Assembly (NCBI GenBank): GCA_023415275.1
Contig: JAEZLJ010000105.1
Coordinates: 1 to 16,762, forward strand
Reading direction: 5' to 3'
Source of the DNA: Bacteroidota bacterium
Lineage (GTDB): Bacteria > Bacteroidota > Bacteroidia > Chitinophagales > Chitinophagaceae
Length of the DNA: 16,762 nucleotides
The notes below the pieces were generated by a model. That model was not told the DNA's origin and searched no databases. It saw only the letters and a program-made list of their open reading frames with translations. Every line of letters starts with the position of its first letter. Within the stretch, counting starts at the first letter, position 1. Shown one piece after another: positions 1 through 7,153 of this stretch. The translations under genes and the position numbers were made by a program.

Positions 1-1
1 T

Positions 2-751
2 GCCATTGCTTACCTTGACGAGGCAATAACCAAATTAGGCAATGCCAATGCCAAGATTCTCTATTTAAAGGTCATGGCGCTCCAGGAACTGGCAAAAGAA
101 GACGAAGAAAATCTCGAACCTTTAAAAAAAGCAATTGCTGCTTTTGAAAAATCGCCTGACTTTAATTCGTTTAACGAAGAAAAGCAGCTCGAAGTAATGA
201 AGCTGAAACTGAAACTATCCAAAGATGGTACCTTGGGTAGATCAGTTAGCCCACTCGAAGCCAGCGTATATAGTAAGTTAGGCATCAGTGGCTGGCAGGT
301 TGGGGTAAAGCTGGAAGATATGAAAACTGCACATCCCGACTATTTCTCAAGGGCCACACGAACACCTATGGGAGATACAATGGAGGTTTATTTGATCATT
401 AGCGAACAAAACTTTGGTGTAGTAGTAAAAAATGGGAAGGTGTTTGCCATTTCAAAAGCATTAAACGCAAGCGAAGCAGACGACGCTTCTTTTAGTAAGG
501 GTAATGCGTTGTTCAATGAATTAAAAAATTATCTCGGTGGCAGTCCCGAAGAAAAAGTCACGAACAACAGTTACACAGCTACACCTGCTAAATACGGCGG
601 TTATAAATGGGTAACAAAAAACCTTACCTGGAAAAACAAAAATACCCAGGCATATGTTTCTTTCATGACCAATGAAACAACTGCCTATAAACAACCTGTG
701 TCCTATACCAGTTACATCACTATGGGAGTTGTTTATGTGGAGAAGCAATAG
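2..751 (+). CDS. TPR-like protein, 3' part (5' end outside window)
   Basis: The reading frame is open from base 2 to the TAA at 749-751, so the gene enters from the left edge. The ATG at 74 is internal, since the codons before it continue the same helical protein. The visible part is 249 residues. Residues 1 to about 75 are charged amphipathic helices (AIAYLDEAITKLG, then LEPLKKAIAAFEKSP) with TPR-like spacing. The remaining 170 residues are a mixed, beta-rich domain rich in Tyr, Thr and Asn near the end, which I do not recognise. No membrane segment is visible in this part. A TPR scaffold joined to an unknown C-terminal domain is the most that can be said. No terminator with a U-run follows it directly. 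Confidence 0.75.
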   Translation, partial: AIAYLDEAITKLGNANAKILYLKVMALQELAKEDEENLEPLKKAIAAFEKSPDFNSFNEEKQLEVMKLKLKLSKDGTLGRSVSPLEASVYSKLGISGWQVGVKLEDMKTAHPDYFSRATRTPMGDTMEVYLIISEQNFGVVVKNGKVFAISKALNASEADDASFSKGNALFNELKNYLGGSPEEKVTNNSYTATPAKYGGYKWVTKNLTWKNKNTQAYVSFMTNETTAYKQPVSYTSYITMGVVYVEKQ

Positions 752-840
752 GCGTTACAGGAATTCACTTCGCCAGCGAATCTGCCTGCCTGATTAAGAA
801 TTCTATGTATTAAAGATGAAGCAAGGCCAAATTGTGGCCA

Positions 841-953
841 TCATTGCGAGGAACGCGCCATCTGCTTTTTAATGAACGTGTTTCAGTGCTTCGTATAATA
901 AGATTGCCACGGCGCTCTTTGCTCAATATCCACGCAGCGCCTCGCAATGACGG
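841..953. repeat. MITE-like inverted repeat, unit 1
   Basis: The ends are perfect inverted repeats: TCATTGCGAGG at 841-851 and CCTCGCAATGA at 940-950. The interior (AATGAACGTG...AAGATTGCC) is shared in diverged form with unit 2 at 982-1063. No coding frame in it looks like protein. The TCATTGCGAGG end resembles dispersed palindromic elements I recall from many unrelated bacterial genomes. That family membership is from memory and was not checked. Confidence 0.65.
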
Positions 954-981
954 ACAAAATGAGCGAGACGTCCCAGGTGCC

Positions 982-1063
982 CGTCATTGCGAGGAACGAA
1001 GCAATCTCTCTTTTAATGAACGTATTCATTCCCGCTACGTAGAATGAGATTGCCATGGCCTTA
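982..1063. repeat. MITE-like inverted repeat, unit 2 (right end missing)
   Basis: CGTCATTGCGAGGAACGAAG begins at 982. The body matches unit 1, with AATGAACGTA near 1015 and GAGATTGCC near 1046, and GCAATCTC (1001-1008) pairs with GAGATTGC (1046-1053). The closing CCTCGCAATGACG end seen in unit 1 is absent, because the sequence changes after about 1060 into a different hairpin. The end of unit 1 (940-953) and the start of unit 2 (981-994) form a perfect 14-bp inverted repeat around a 27-base spacer. Confidence 0.6.
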
Positions 1064-1066
1064 TAA

Positions 1067-1110
1067 TCCCGCGAGTCAGCTTGCCTAAGGGGCAAGCGAG
1101 ACACGCGGGA
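1067..1110. repeat. Nested hairpin element
   Basis: TCCCGCG at 1067-1073 pairs with CGCGGGA at 1104-1110. Inside it GCTTGCC (1079-1085) pairs with GGCAAGC (1091-1097). No U-run follows on either side, so this is not a standard terminator. It sits exactly where unit 2 of the adjoining repeat loses its right end and may be a second dispersed element inserted there. Confidence 0.5.
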
Positions 1111-1125
1111 GAAGACACCCTAAAC

Positions 1126-1151
1126 AAAAAAACAGCCCTTCGGCTGTTTTT
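1126..1151 (-). terminator. Rho-independent terminator of the 1171-1830 gene
   Basis: AACAGCC (1131-1137) and GGCTGTT (1142-1148) form a perfect stem with a four-base loop. A-T pairs extend the stem, and on the minus strand a run of seven U follows. It lies about 20 bases past the stop of the minus-strand lipoprotein gene. The plus strand also ends in five T, so it may work in both directions. Confidence 0.85.
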
Positions 1152-1170
1152 GGTCTTCATAGGAAATTGC

Positions 1171-1830
1171 TCAATGACGGTGGTGTACTTCAACCTCCGT
1201 TTCATGGTGTTTTTGAAAGTTAGCAAGGATATCATTGAATAGGTTCTGATTGGAACTGGAAGAGATCACGATCATGCCATTGGTTTGCGTGGCATTGGCA
1301 AAATCATTCGCAGAGAGTCCGGACGTTAATTGTGATAGGTTGATCGTATTCAGGGCCACATCAGCACCGCTTAAAGTGACCTGCGATTGCTCTGATTTGA
1401 TCTCCAGGGTATTGTCTATTCTTAATACTACCGGTATGCCATTTACGCTGCCCTGCAGTTGTAAAGCCGGCTCGTTGCCATTCGGTGCCGCAGCAATTTT
1501 AAACTCCACTTCGTCAAACGTACCTGTAGGCAGGTTGATGGTGCCAATGGTGGACAATGTTCCAAACAGGTCCACGTGCTTCTGTACATTGGATTTGAAT
1601 TCCGTTTCCTGCCCGTTTTGCCTGGCTTCAAACTTGATCAGGTTGGCATTGACAAAACCTGCCTCCCAGGTGATGGTGGCAGAGGTGCGTGCCACAACAG
1701 AACTGGGGTTGGTAGCTCTTAATTGAAAGTCCAGTGCAGCATTGCTGCTGCTAACGCTGTCAACATTCTTTTTGCAACTGAATAAGCCTGTTGTAAGAAT
1801 GGCAGATAAGATGATTGCTCCCATTTTCAT
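1171..1830 (-). CDS. Lipoprotein with His-rich C-terminus, candidate ECF target
   Basis: This is a 219-residue protein beginning with a short hydrophobic signal that ends in the lipobox LFSC, followed by KKN, a lysine-rich start typical of Bacteroidota lipoproteins. The mature part is beta-rich. One stretch (VDLFGTL...INLPTGTFDEVEFKI) recalls DUF4382-type domains, but the match is too weak to name. The last 12 residues contain five histidines (HHETEVEVHHRH), a possible metal site. The ATG at 1830 directly precedes the signal peptide. It is divergent from the ECF sigma gene at 1995, and both carry the same two-box motif upstream, so it is probably a target of that sigma factor (inference). A strong terminator follows. 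Confidence 0.8.
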   Translation of the reverse strand: MKMGAIILSAILTTGLFSCKKNVDSVSSSNAALDFQLRATNPSSVVARTSATITWEAGFVNANLIKFEARQNGQETEFKSNVQKHVDLFGTLSTIGTINLPTGTFDEVEFKIAAAPNGNEPALQLQGSVNGIPVVLRIDNTLEIKSEQSQVTLSGADVALNTINLSQLTSGLSANDFANATQTNGMIVISSSSNQNLFNDILANFQKHHETEVEVHHRH

Positions 1831-1853
1831 ACAAATGTTTTTTGGTTTTATAC

Positions 1854-1886
1854 TTATGAGTCATCACAGGTTTTCAAAATGTAACC
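1854..1886 (-). promoter_or_regulatory. Two-box promoter or operator motif, copy b
   Basis: Read on the minus strand: GGTTACATTT starts at 1886, followed after 15 bases by ACTCATAA (1861-1854). It lies 24 bases upstream of the lipoprotein ATG at 1830. The same boxes at the same spacing occur at 1963-1995 (+) and 7064-7032 (-). The geometry (two short boxes, about 25 bases start to start) suits an ECF promoter, though an operator is possible. Confidence 0.6.
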
Positions 1887-1962
1887 AGGTCAGCTAAAAA
1901 TTTATTATTCGGGGGTATTTTCGTCCGGAAAGCGATGTTTTTATAAATTGTTTCCCTTTCAA

Positions 1963-1995
1963 GGTTACATTTCAAACCTGCATATAAACTAATAA
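1963..1995 (+). promoter_or_regulatory. Two-box promoter or operator motif, copy a
   Basis: GGTTACATTT (1963-1972), then 15 bases, then ACTAATAA (1988-1995). The second box ends on the first base of the sigma-gene ATG at 1995. If this were a conventional -35/-10 pair, transcription would start inside the gene. The transcript may therefore be leaderless, the start may lie further in, or the boxes may be a regulator site. Confidence 0.55.
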
Positions 1996-2603
1996 TGGAT
2001 AGCCGGACAGGATCTTATAGTGACGCTGAGTTGTTAAGCAATTTGTTGAATAATGTATCAGTGGATAACTCCATCAGGTTCTTATACAGGCAGCATTTTC
2101 AGTTCCTGTCCACTTACGTGGTCAATAACAGCGGGGACCTCCAGGATGCCGAGGATATATTCCAGGAGGTGATTGTTTCCTTTATCAACCTGGTGAAAGC
2201 CGGTAAGTTCAGGGGCGAGTCATCCATCAAAACCTTCCTGTATTCTATCAACCGCAACCTCTGGCTGAACGAGTTGAAAAAAAGAGGAAGGGCACAAGTG
2301 AGGGAAATGAAATATGAACAAAAGAAAGAGGAGAATGAAGCAACAGGAATGCTGGCCATCGAGAGCAGGGAAGCTTCGGCAAGGCTGATGGCGACCATCG
2401 GCAAACTGGGAGAGACCTGTAAGAAAATATTGGTGCTCTTTTATTTCGAGAACCGGTCCATGAAGGAAATCCTGGCTGCCCTGCACTACGAGAATGAACA
2501 GGTGGTGCGCAATAAAAAATATAAATGCCTGAAAGGGCTGGAAGAGTTGATCCGAAGCGATAAAAACTTATACGAACAATTAAAACAGTTTGTCAATGGA
2601 TGA
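1995..2603 (+). CDS. ECF-type RNA polymerase sigma factor
   Basis: At 202 residues it has the usual ECF length. Region 2 lies around residues 20-100 (IRFLYRQHFQFLSTYV, DAEDIFQEVIVSF, FRGESSIKTFLYSINRNLWL). Region 4 lies around residues 125-190, with an HTH (FENRSMKEILAALHYENEQV). The linker between them is highly charged. ATG at 1995 fits because SYSDAELLSNLL is the usual N-terminal helix of these proteins. It should redirect RNA polymerase to a small set of promoters. The next gene starts 8 bases before this one stops, so the two are translationally coupled as a sigma/anti-sigma pair. A GGTTACATTT-type motif upstream suggests autoregulation (inference). Confidence 0.93.
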   Translation: MDSRTGSYSDAELLSNLLNNVSVDNSIRFLYRQHFQFLSTYVVNNSGDLQDAEDIFQEVIVSFINLVKAGKFRGESSIKTFLYSINRNLWLNELKKRGRAQVREMKYEQKKEENEATGMLAIESREASARLMATIGKLGETCKKILVLFYFENRSMKEILAALHYENEQVVRNKKYKCLKGLEELIRSDKNLYEQLKQFVNG

Positions 2604-3339
2604 ATCTTTACAAAACGAGGAAAGGATCATGAATTGCCTGGATGGTTTGATGGACCCGGAAGACAAAGCTGCGTTCGAAAAACAGCTGGAGCAGGATCCC
2701 GGATTGAAAGAACAGGTAGAGTCGTTAAGGGTGGCCATTGAAGCCGTCAATCAATCGGCCACAAGAGAAAGGGTGGGCGCCATACACCAGGAAATGATGC
2801 AGGAGATCAAAGCAAAAAAGAGCCCTGCCAGGGTCGTTGCCCTCAATCGAATGGTACGCTACACCATCGGGGCCGCGGCGGCTGTGTTGCTCCTTTTTAT
2901 GGGCATACAAACCTTCCGGTCCTTATCCAACACCCCGGGTAAATTATACAATGAAGCATTTGTTGAATATACTGTGTCTGGAGAACGTGGCGTTAATGAT
3001 AGTGTCAGCCAGGTGGAGAACAGTTACAGGAACCATGAATACAGGGAGGTGATCAATAATGCCAACCAGCCAGGCCTATCACCAAAGGATAGTTTCCTGG
3101 TGGCCATTTCTTTTCTGCAAAACGACAATCTCCCATCGGCCATAACCTGGCTGGAGAAGGTGGGTACCGCCAACCCGTATGCGAAGGATGCACAGTTTTA
3201 TTTGTCCCTTGCCTATCTGAAAAATAAGGAGTATCAAAAAGCGCTTGACCTGATGATGATGATCCGGAACGATGCCCACCATCCCTACCACGAAAACATA
3301 ACCGAAAGCCTGGTGGAAAGAGTCAGGAAATTATTATAA
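2596..3339 (+). CDS. Membrane anti-sigma-like protein with periplasmic TPR domain
   Basis: The chosen ATG at 2596 overlaps the sigma stop by 8 bases; a TTG two codons earlier is less likely. The product is 247 residues. Residues 5-50 (IMNCLDGLMDPEDKAAFEKQ and following helix) resemble the zinc-free N-terminal helical domain of Bacteroidota anti-sigma factors; no HxxxCxxC motif is present. One membrane segment lies at about 89-106 (YTIGAAAAVLLLFMGIQ), preceded by basic residues, so the N-terminus should be cytoplasmic and residues 110-247 periplasmic. That part carries two or three TPR-like hairpins (PSAITWLEKV, AQFYLSLAYLKNKEYQKAL). The likely role is to hold the upstream sigma factor at the membrane and release it on a periplasmic signal. 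The periplasmic TPRs could dock a partner, and the nearby TPR-CHAT protein is a candidate (inference). Confidence 0.8.
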   Translation: MDESLQNEERIMNCLDGLMDPEDKAAFEKQLEQDPGLKEQVESLRVAIEAVNQSATRERVGAIHQEMMQEIKAKKSPARVVALNRMVRYTIGAAAAVLLLFMGIQTFRSLSNTPGKLYNEAFVEYTVSGERGVNDSVSQVENSYRNHEYREVINNANQPGLSPKDSFLVAISFLQNDNLPSAITWLEKVGTANPYAKDAQFYLSLAYLKNKEYQKALDLMMMIRNDAHHPYHENITESLVERVRKLL

Positions 3340-3347
3340 GCTTATCC

Positions 3348-6116
3348 CTATGAGAAACGGGTCCCGGATTTACGGGACCTTTTTATTACCAGCCCTGTAA
3401 GAATTAAAAGACCAAGGGCAACTGCCATGAGCACCCATGTCCATGAAAAAGATTTATTGGTTGCAACATTGCCTACAAATACCAGGTGCGACCAGTAATA
3501 AGGAGTCTTTAACCGGGGATTGATCTTTTTATCACCCAGGTAATCCAGCTTGGCTTCTTGCACTGCCTTGTCAATGGTGAATCCTTTATCCAGGTAACGG
3601 TGGATCTTGTTACTTAAATAAGCTGTGGAGTAATCATCGGCTTTCCAAAGGGTGGTGATGATGTTGGAACAACCCGCATAGCTGAATGCCCGGCTCAGGC
3701 TCATCACCCCTTCACCCTTGATGAAATTACCCGCTCCTGTTTCGCAGGCACTCAGAATGACAAGGTCTGTATTTTGTAAGGGAAGGTTGTAGATCTCGCC
3801 TGCATACAACCTGCTTTGCGTGCTGTCAGCGCCCGAGAAAACAATGTAGGAGAAATTGTTCTTGCTATTGTTCACCACGGCATGTGTCGCCAGGTGAACG
3901 ACCCTGTGATCCTGCAGGTGGTGGATAAAGTTCTCCTTGGTGGCGGCAGTATCTATGAATTTTTCACCACTCAAACCAGATACCTCTGAAAGAGAATTCG
4001 GCAGCCTGCCGAATGCCTGTGCTGCCTGTGAAGCAAATGGTGCAATGGCAAGGGTTTGGTGGTGGCTGAACTTTGCTCCTGATCTTTTCAATAGGGTCGT
4101 AGAATACTGGTATTGTATGGAATGGTTTTCTATCAGATACTTCCCTTGTTGATCCATGAGTGTTTCAAAGGGTAGGTAGCACAATTCATTGTCGGGGATG
4201 AATACCAGGTGTTTGACCTTACTATCAATACCCTTGATCAAAGCAGCATACAAAGCTTTGGATGTCTCCTTTGAAAAAGTACCCGAAGGTGTCAATAAAG
4301 ATTGAATATAGCTTTGAAGCTGTTGGTGAAAACCTGGAGACAATGTATCCTGGTAACATGTAAAAGAATCTTTTGTAATCACCGTTTTGGTCAGCCTGTC
4401 TTCTGAAAGCGTATAAGACAGGATGGCCGTTTCATCATCCAGCACTTTAGCCTGCAGATCGCTGACAGGCTGCACATTACCCACAGGCAATGAGATCTCT
4501 TTTGCCAGCTCCTCCTGCTTCTTTCCCAGCTCTATTTCAAGGTTGCGGATGGTAGTTGCTGTTTTTGCCAGGTCCAGGCTGTCATTGATCTCGTTGGCCT
4601 TTATGGACAGTGCCGTGATCTTTCTTTTCAGGGCCTGCACTTCCTTTAAAAGGGGCAGGTTACTATGCTGCGCCAGTTCCGAGAACGACTGGTTAAAGGC
4701 CAGCACAGATGCCTTGTTCTGCTGGTCAAACTGGTAAAGTGCTTCCGCGTATTTTTTATTGCGGGTCTTTGCATAGAGTTCGTAGGCGATCTCTATAGGC
4801 CTTGAATGGATGGCATATTTTATCTTTCCCAGGAAGAGTCTTGCCTGGTCACTGTCATAGGTCTTTTCCACGTAGGCCACCAATGCAAACGCAGACCGAT
4901 AGGTTTTCAATTCTTCCCCGGCATAAACCAGGTCGCGTGATTGGAGGTAAAGCAAATGCCAGGTTTCCGCCTTTGCTACCAGCACCTGGAACAAATCGAT
5001 GTAAGAAAACACGCCTGAAAATTGTTGAGGCTCGACATGAATGGATGTATCGGTAAATGAAGGATACAGCTGGTTGCAGGCTTGTTGATAATAGGCCAGG
5101 GCTTCCGTATATTTCCCTGATTCTTTATGAAGGTCACCCATCAATTGATAGCTGCGCCCCAGGTCTTTATTCCGGTTATTCTTATAATAAATCTGGTTTT
5201 GATCAATGGCCTGGCGCAGGTAGTTCCCGGCAGCAGGATAATTTTTTAAATCAAGGCAGGCCCTAGCCATATCATTCAGCAATCCCAGTTGTAAAAAATT
5301 ACTGTATTGCACTTTACCAAAATACTCAATTGCCTTTTGCGGTTGATGGGTATAGAGATGGATCAACCCGATGTTATTATAGATCTCGTTCTCGTAAATA
5401 TGATAGGGCAGTAGCTGCTGGTAGATCTTGCTGGCTGTATCATATTCCTCTAATTTAAAAAGCGCTGTTGCCAGGTTGATCTGGTAATTTACATACAGGC
5501 CCTTGTAAAAAGAATGGCTGTTGGATAATGCTTCCGCAGCTTTCAGAAAATAATTCTTAGCCTGGTAGTAATTGCCCGACTCGTAATAAATGGCACCCAG
5601 CATATTGTACAGGCGTTCACTCTCCAACAGCTGTTGAGGATACTGGTCGTGTATGGCTTCCGCTTTTTTAAAATAGCTGGCAGCACTATCTGCCTGGCTT
5701 TGCTGGTAATAAATGAGACCGGCAAATAAATAAGGTTTGAAGAAAAATGAATCAGGAAGAAAGGGAAGGCTGGATTGCATGCCCAGGGCCAGGTTGTAAT
5801 AATCCAGGGCCTTTTCCGTGCTGTCGAAATAGCTTTCCAGTTCGCCTATCTTAAGGCAGGTAAAAAACTGTACGGTGTCGGTGGGAGATTTAGTTTCCCC
5901 GATATGCAACAGGAGCGATTGAAATTCCTGCAAGGCCAGTTGATTGAGCCTGGCTTCCTTTTTATCATCAGCGGAATACTGTAAGGCTTCGTTATAATAC
6001 CGGTTGGCTTTTTGGTACTGTGCCAGGATGGAAGGCGGCAGGTTACCGGCCTGTGAAAAGCAATACAAAAGCAGGAACAAAAAAACGCAGGAAAATAAGC
6101 AGTAAACAAGTTTCAT
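3348..6116 (-). CDS. TPR-CHAT protein, secreted/membrane-anchored caspase-like protease
   Basis: This 922-residue protein starts at the ATG at 6116, one base after the TAA of the upstream lipoprotein gene (TAA-A-ATG, coupled). An in-frame TTG at 6128 is less likely. Residues 1-24 are a signal peptide or anchor (LFLLLYCFSQAG). Residues about 30-470 are a long array of TPRs (for example NNIGLIHLYTHQPQKAIEYF). Residues about 480-545 are coiled coil. Residues about 600-885 are a CHAT domain with IPDNELCYLPFETL near 640, HLATHA with His745, and LSACETG with Cys791, the expected catalytic dyad. A C-terminal membrane helix (WVLMAVALGLLILTGLVI) and a basic tail KRSRKSG follow. With hydrophobic segments at both ends, the TPR and CHAT parts should face the periplasm. 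CHAT is a caspase-clan cysteine peptidase family; the substrate here is unknown. The convergent anti-sigma protein is a candidate (inference). Confidence 0.9.
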   Translation of the reverse strand: MKLVYCLFSCVFLFLLLYCFSQAGNLPPSILAQYQKANRYYNEALQYSADDKKEARLNQLALQEFQSLLLHIGETKSPTDTVQFFTCLKIGELESYFDSTEKALDYYNLALGMQSSLPFLPDSFFFKPYLFAGLIYYQQSQADSAASYFKKAEAIHDQYPQQLLESERLYNMLGAIYYESGNYYQAKNYFLKAAEALSNSHSFYKGLYVNYQINLATALFKLEEYDTASKIYQQLLPYHIYENEIYNNIGLIHLYTHQPQKAIEYFGKVQYSNFLQLGLLNDMARACLDLKNYPAAGNYLRQAIDQNQIYYKNNRNKDLGRSYQLMGDLHKESGKYTEALAYYQQACNQLYPSFTDTSIHVEPQQFSGVFSYIDLFQVLVAKAETWHLLYLQSRDLVYAGEELKTYRSAFALVAYVEKTYDSDQARLFLGKIKYAIHSRPIEIAYELYAKTRNKKYAEALYQFDQQNKASVLAFNQSFSELAQHSNLPLLKEVQALKRKITALSIKANEINDSLDLAKTATTIRNLEIELGKKQEELAKEISLPVGNVQPVSDLQAKVLDDETAILSYTLSEDRLTKTVITKDSFTCYQDTLSPGFHQQLQSYIQSLLTPSGTFSKETSKALYAALIKGIDSKVKHLVFIPDNELCYLPFETLMDQQGKYLIENHSIQYQYSTTLLKRSGAKFSHHQTLAIAPFASQAAQAFGRLPNSLSEVSGLSGEKFIDTAATKENFIHHLQDHRVVHLATHAVVNNSKNNFSYIVFSGADSTQSRLYAGEIYNLPLQNTDLVILSACETGAGNFIKGEGVMSLSRAFSYAGCSNIITTLWKADDYSTAYLSNKIHRYLDKGFTIDKAVQEAKLDYLGDKKINPRLKTPYYWSHLVFVGNVATNKSFSWTWVLMAVALGLLILTGLVIKRSRKSGTRFS
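3360..3384 (+). terminator. Terminator of the sigma/anti-sigma operon, inside the CHAT gene end
   Basis: GGTCCCG (3360-3366) and CGGGACC (3373-3379) form a perfect 7-bp stem with a six-base loop, followed by TTTTT (3380-3384). It begins 20 bases after the anti-sigma stop. It lies wholly inside the last codons of the convergent TPR-CHAT gene, whose stop is at 3348-3350. The minus strand has no U-run after the hairpin, so it should stop only plus-strand transcription. Confidence 0.85.
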
Positions 6117-6117
6117 T

Positions 6118-6921
6118 TTAGTGCCCAATGATCACGATACAAGGCGGTCTTGGTTTGGATAAAGATAAGTCACTCGACAGATTATTATCCACGGGCGCAG
6201 GGGTGGAAGGAATGGCCCTGGTATTCAATCCCAATGACAGGGACTGGTGTGCCTGCATCAGTCCACTCACATTGGTGGGCACATCATCCACGCTGTTATA
6301 GCGGTACAGGATAATATCCAATTGGTTCTCTACAGCATTACTCCTGTCATTGATGGCATACTTGATGGTGACCTGCTTCCAGCTGCCGTGCGAAGGGTCG
6401 TCAAAAAAGCCTCTCCGGATGGATTCATTGACATTGATCTGTCCATTGGCCGGGTTCATGGCCAGTTTATTATCCACTCCAATGCTGTAATTGCCGGTAG
6501 GCAGGGGTAGGCTATTGTCTGCATTGTAAGTGGGACTGATAATGGAATCATTCTGCGCCACGTAATGAAAGGCATCTAAATAATTGATCCCCGACAGGGT
6601 GATTGTGGTGGAATCTATTACGTCGCTGTTAGGGGCCCTGAACCTGACCAGGTATTTCAATCCTGTCTGGCTTTGTCCATCCCTGCCTTTCAGTGCTATG
6701 GTGATGACACCGGTGGCAGGATCGATCAATAGGTTGTCCGGGAAGGCCGAATAGGTGCCAGCCCTGGCATGTACCGGTGCTATGGTATAATTGCCCGTCT
6801 TTAAATAAAAAACCGAGTCGCCATAGCCAAGTGGGTTATTGAGGGTGTTGTTGGTTGTTTCCTTTTTACAGGAAAGGAACAAAAAGCAGGTAAATGACAA
6901 TAGGTAGAATGCTGTTTTCAT
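6118..6921 (-). CDS. Lipoprotein with two related beta domains, first gene of TPR-CHAT operon
   Basis: The chosen ATG at 6921 gives 267 residues starting MKTAFYLLSF with lipobox LFLSC, then KKE. The in-frame ATG at 7017 would put 32 polar residues before the signal peptide and is unlikely. Two segments resemble each other: GNYTIAP with DNLLIDPATGVITIA (about residues 43-82), and GNYSIGV with DNKLAMNPANGQINVN (about residues 140-165). This indicates an internal duplication of a cadherin- or Ig-like beta module. The C-terminal 40 residues are Ser/Pro-rich and end in CIVIIGH. The gene is coupled to the TPR-CHAT gene, so the lipoprotein is probably its surface or periplasmic partner (inference). 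Copy c of the two-box motif lies upstream, at 7032-7064. Confidence 0.8.
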   Translation of the reverse strand: MKTAFYLLSFTCFLFLSCKKETTNNTLNNPLGYGDSVFYLKTGNYTIAPVHARAGTYSAFPDNLLIDPATGVITIALKGRDGQSQTGLKYLVRFRAPNSDVIDSTTITLSGINYLDAFHYVAQNDSIISPTYNADNSLPLPTGNYSIGVDNKLAMNPANGQINVNESIRRGFFDDPSHGSWKQVTIKYAINDRSNAVENQLDIILYRYNSVDDVPTNVSGLMQAHQSLSLGLNTRAIPSTPAPVDNNLSSDLSLSKPRPPCIVIIGH

Positions 6922-7031
6922 GAAGCAGGATATTTCTGTCTGCTGTGTCGAAAATACAGTTTTAGCCCGTGATGGGATCATTAATGCAGGGGTTTTACAT
7001 TCATTTTTCATTGCCATGACTCAATGTCTGG

Positions 7032-7064
7032 TAATAAGTACGTGCCCGAAAGGGAAATGTAACC
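7032..7064 (-). promoter_or_regulatory. Two-box promoter or operator motif, copy c
   Basis: On the minus strand GGTTACATTT starts at 7064, and after 15 bases ACTTATTA follows (7039-7032). Spacing and boxes match the copies at the sigma operon and the divergent lipoprotein. It precedes the lipoprotein/TPR-CHAT operon. The leader would be about 110 bases to the preferred ATG at 6921, or about 15 bases to the alternative ATG at 7017. Confidence 0.6.
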
Positions 7065-7153
7065 GTTGAAATAAAAAGATTTACTAATTAGGGTACATTT
7101 ATTTTACTGGCTAGGTTCCTTAAAGACATGCGAAATACTTGGGCAAGTAACCC

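Noticed and set aside
832..1104. Frames on both strands across the inverted repeats
   Set aside because: They are translations of MITE-like repeats, and their residues simply mirror the palindromes.
1250..1726. Plus-strand frame of 158 residues
   Set aside because: It is a shadow of the lipoprotein gene, which has a signal peptide, lipobox and terminator.
6922..7017. N-terminal extension of the lipoprotein gene to ATG 7017
   Set aside because: It would bury the lipoprotein signal peptide behind 32 polar residues; kept only as an alternative because the two-box motif lies close to it.
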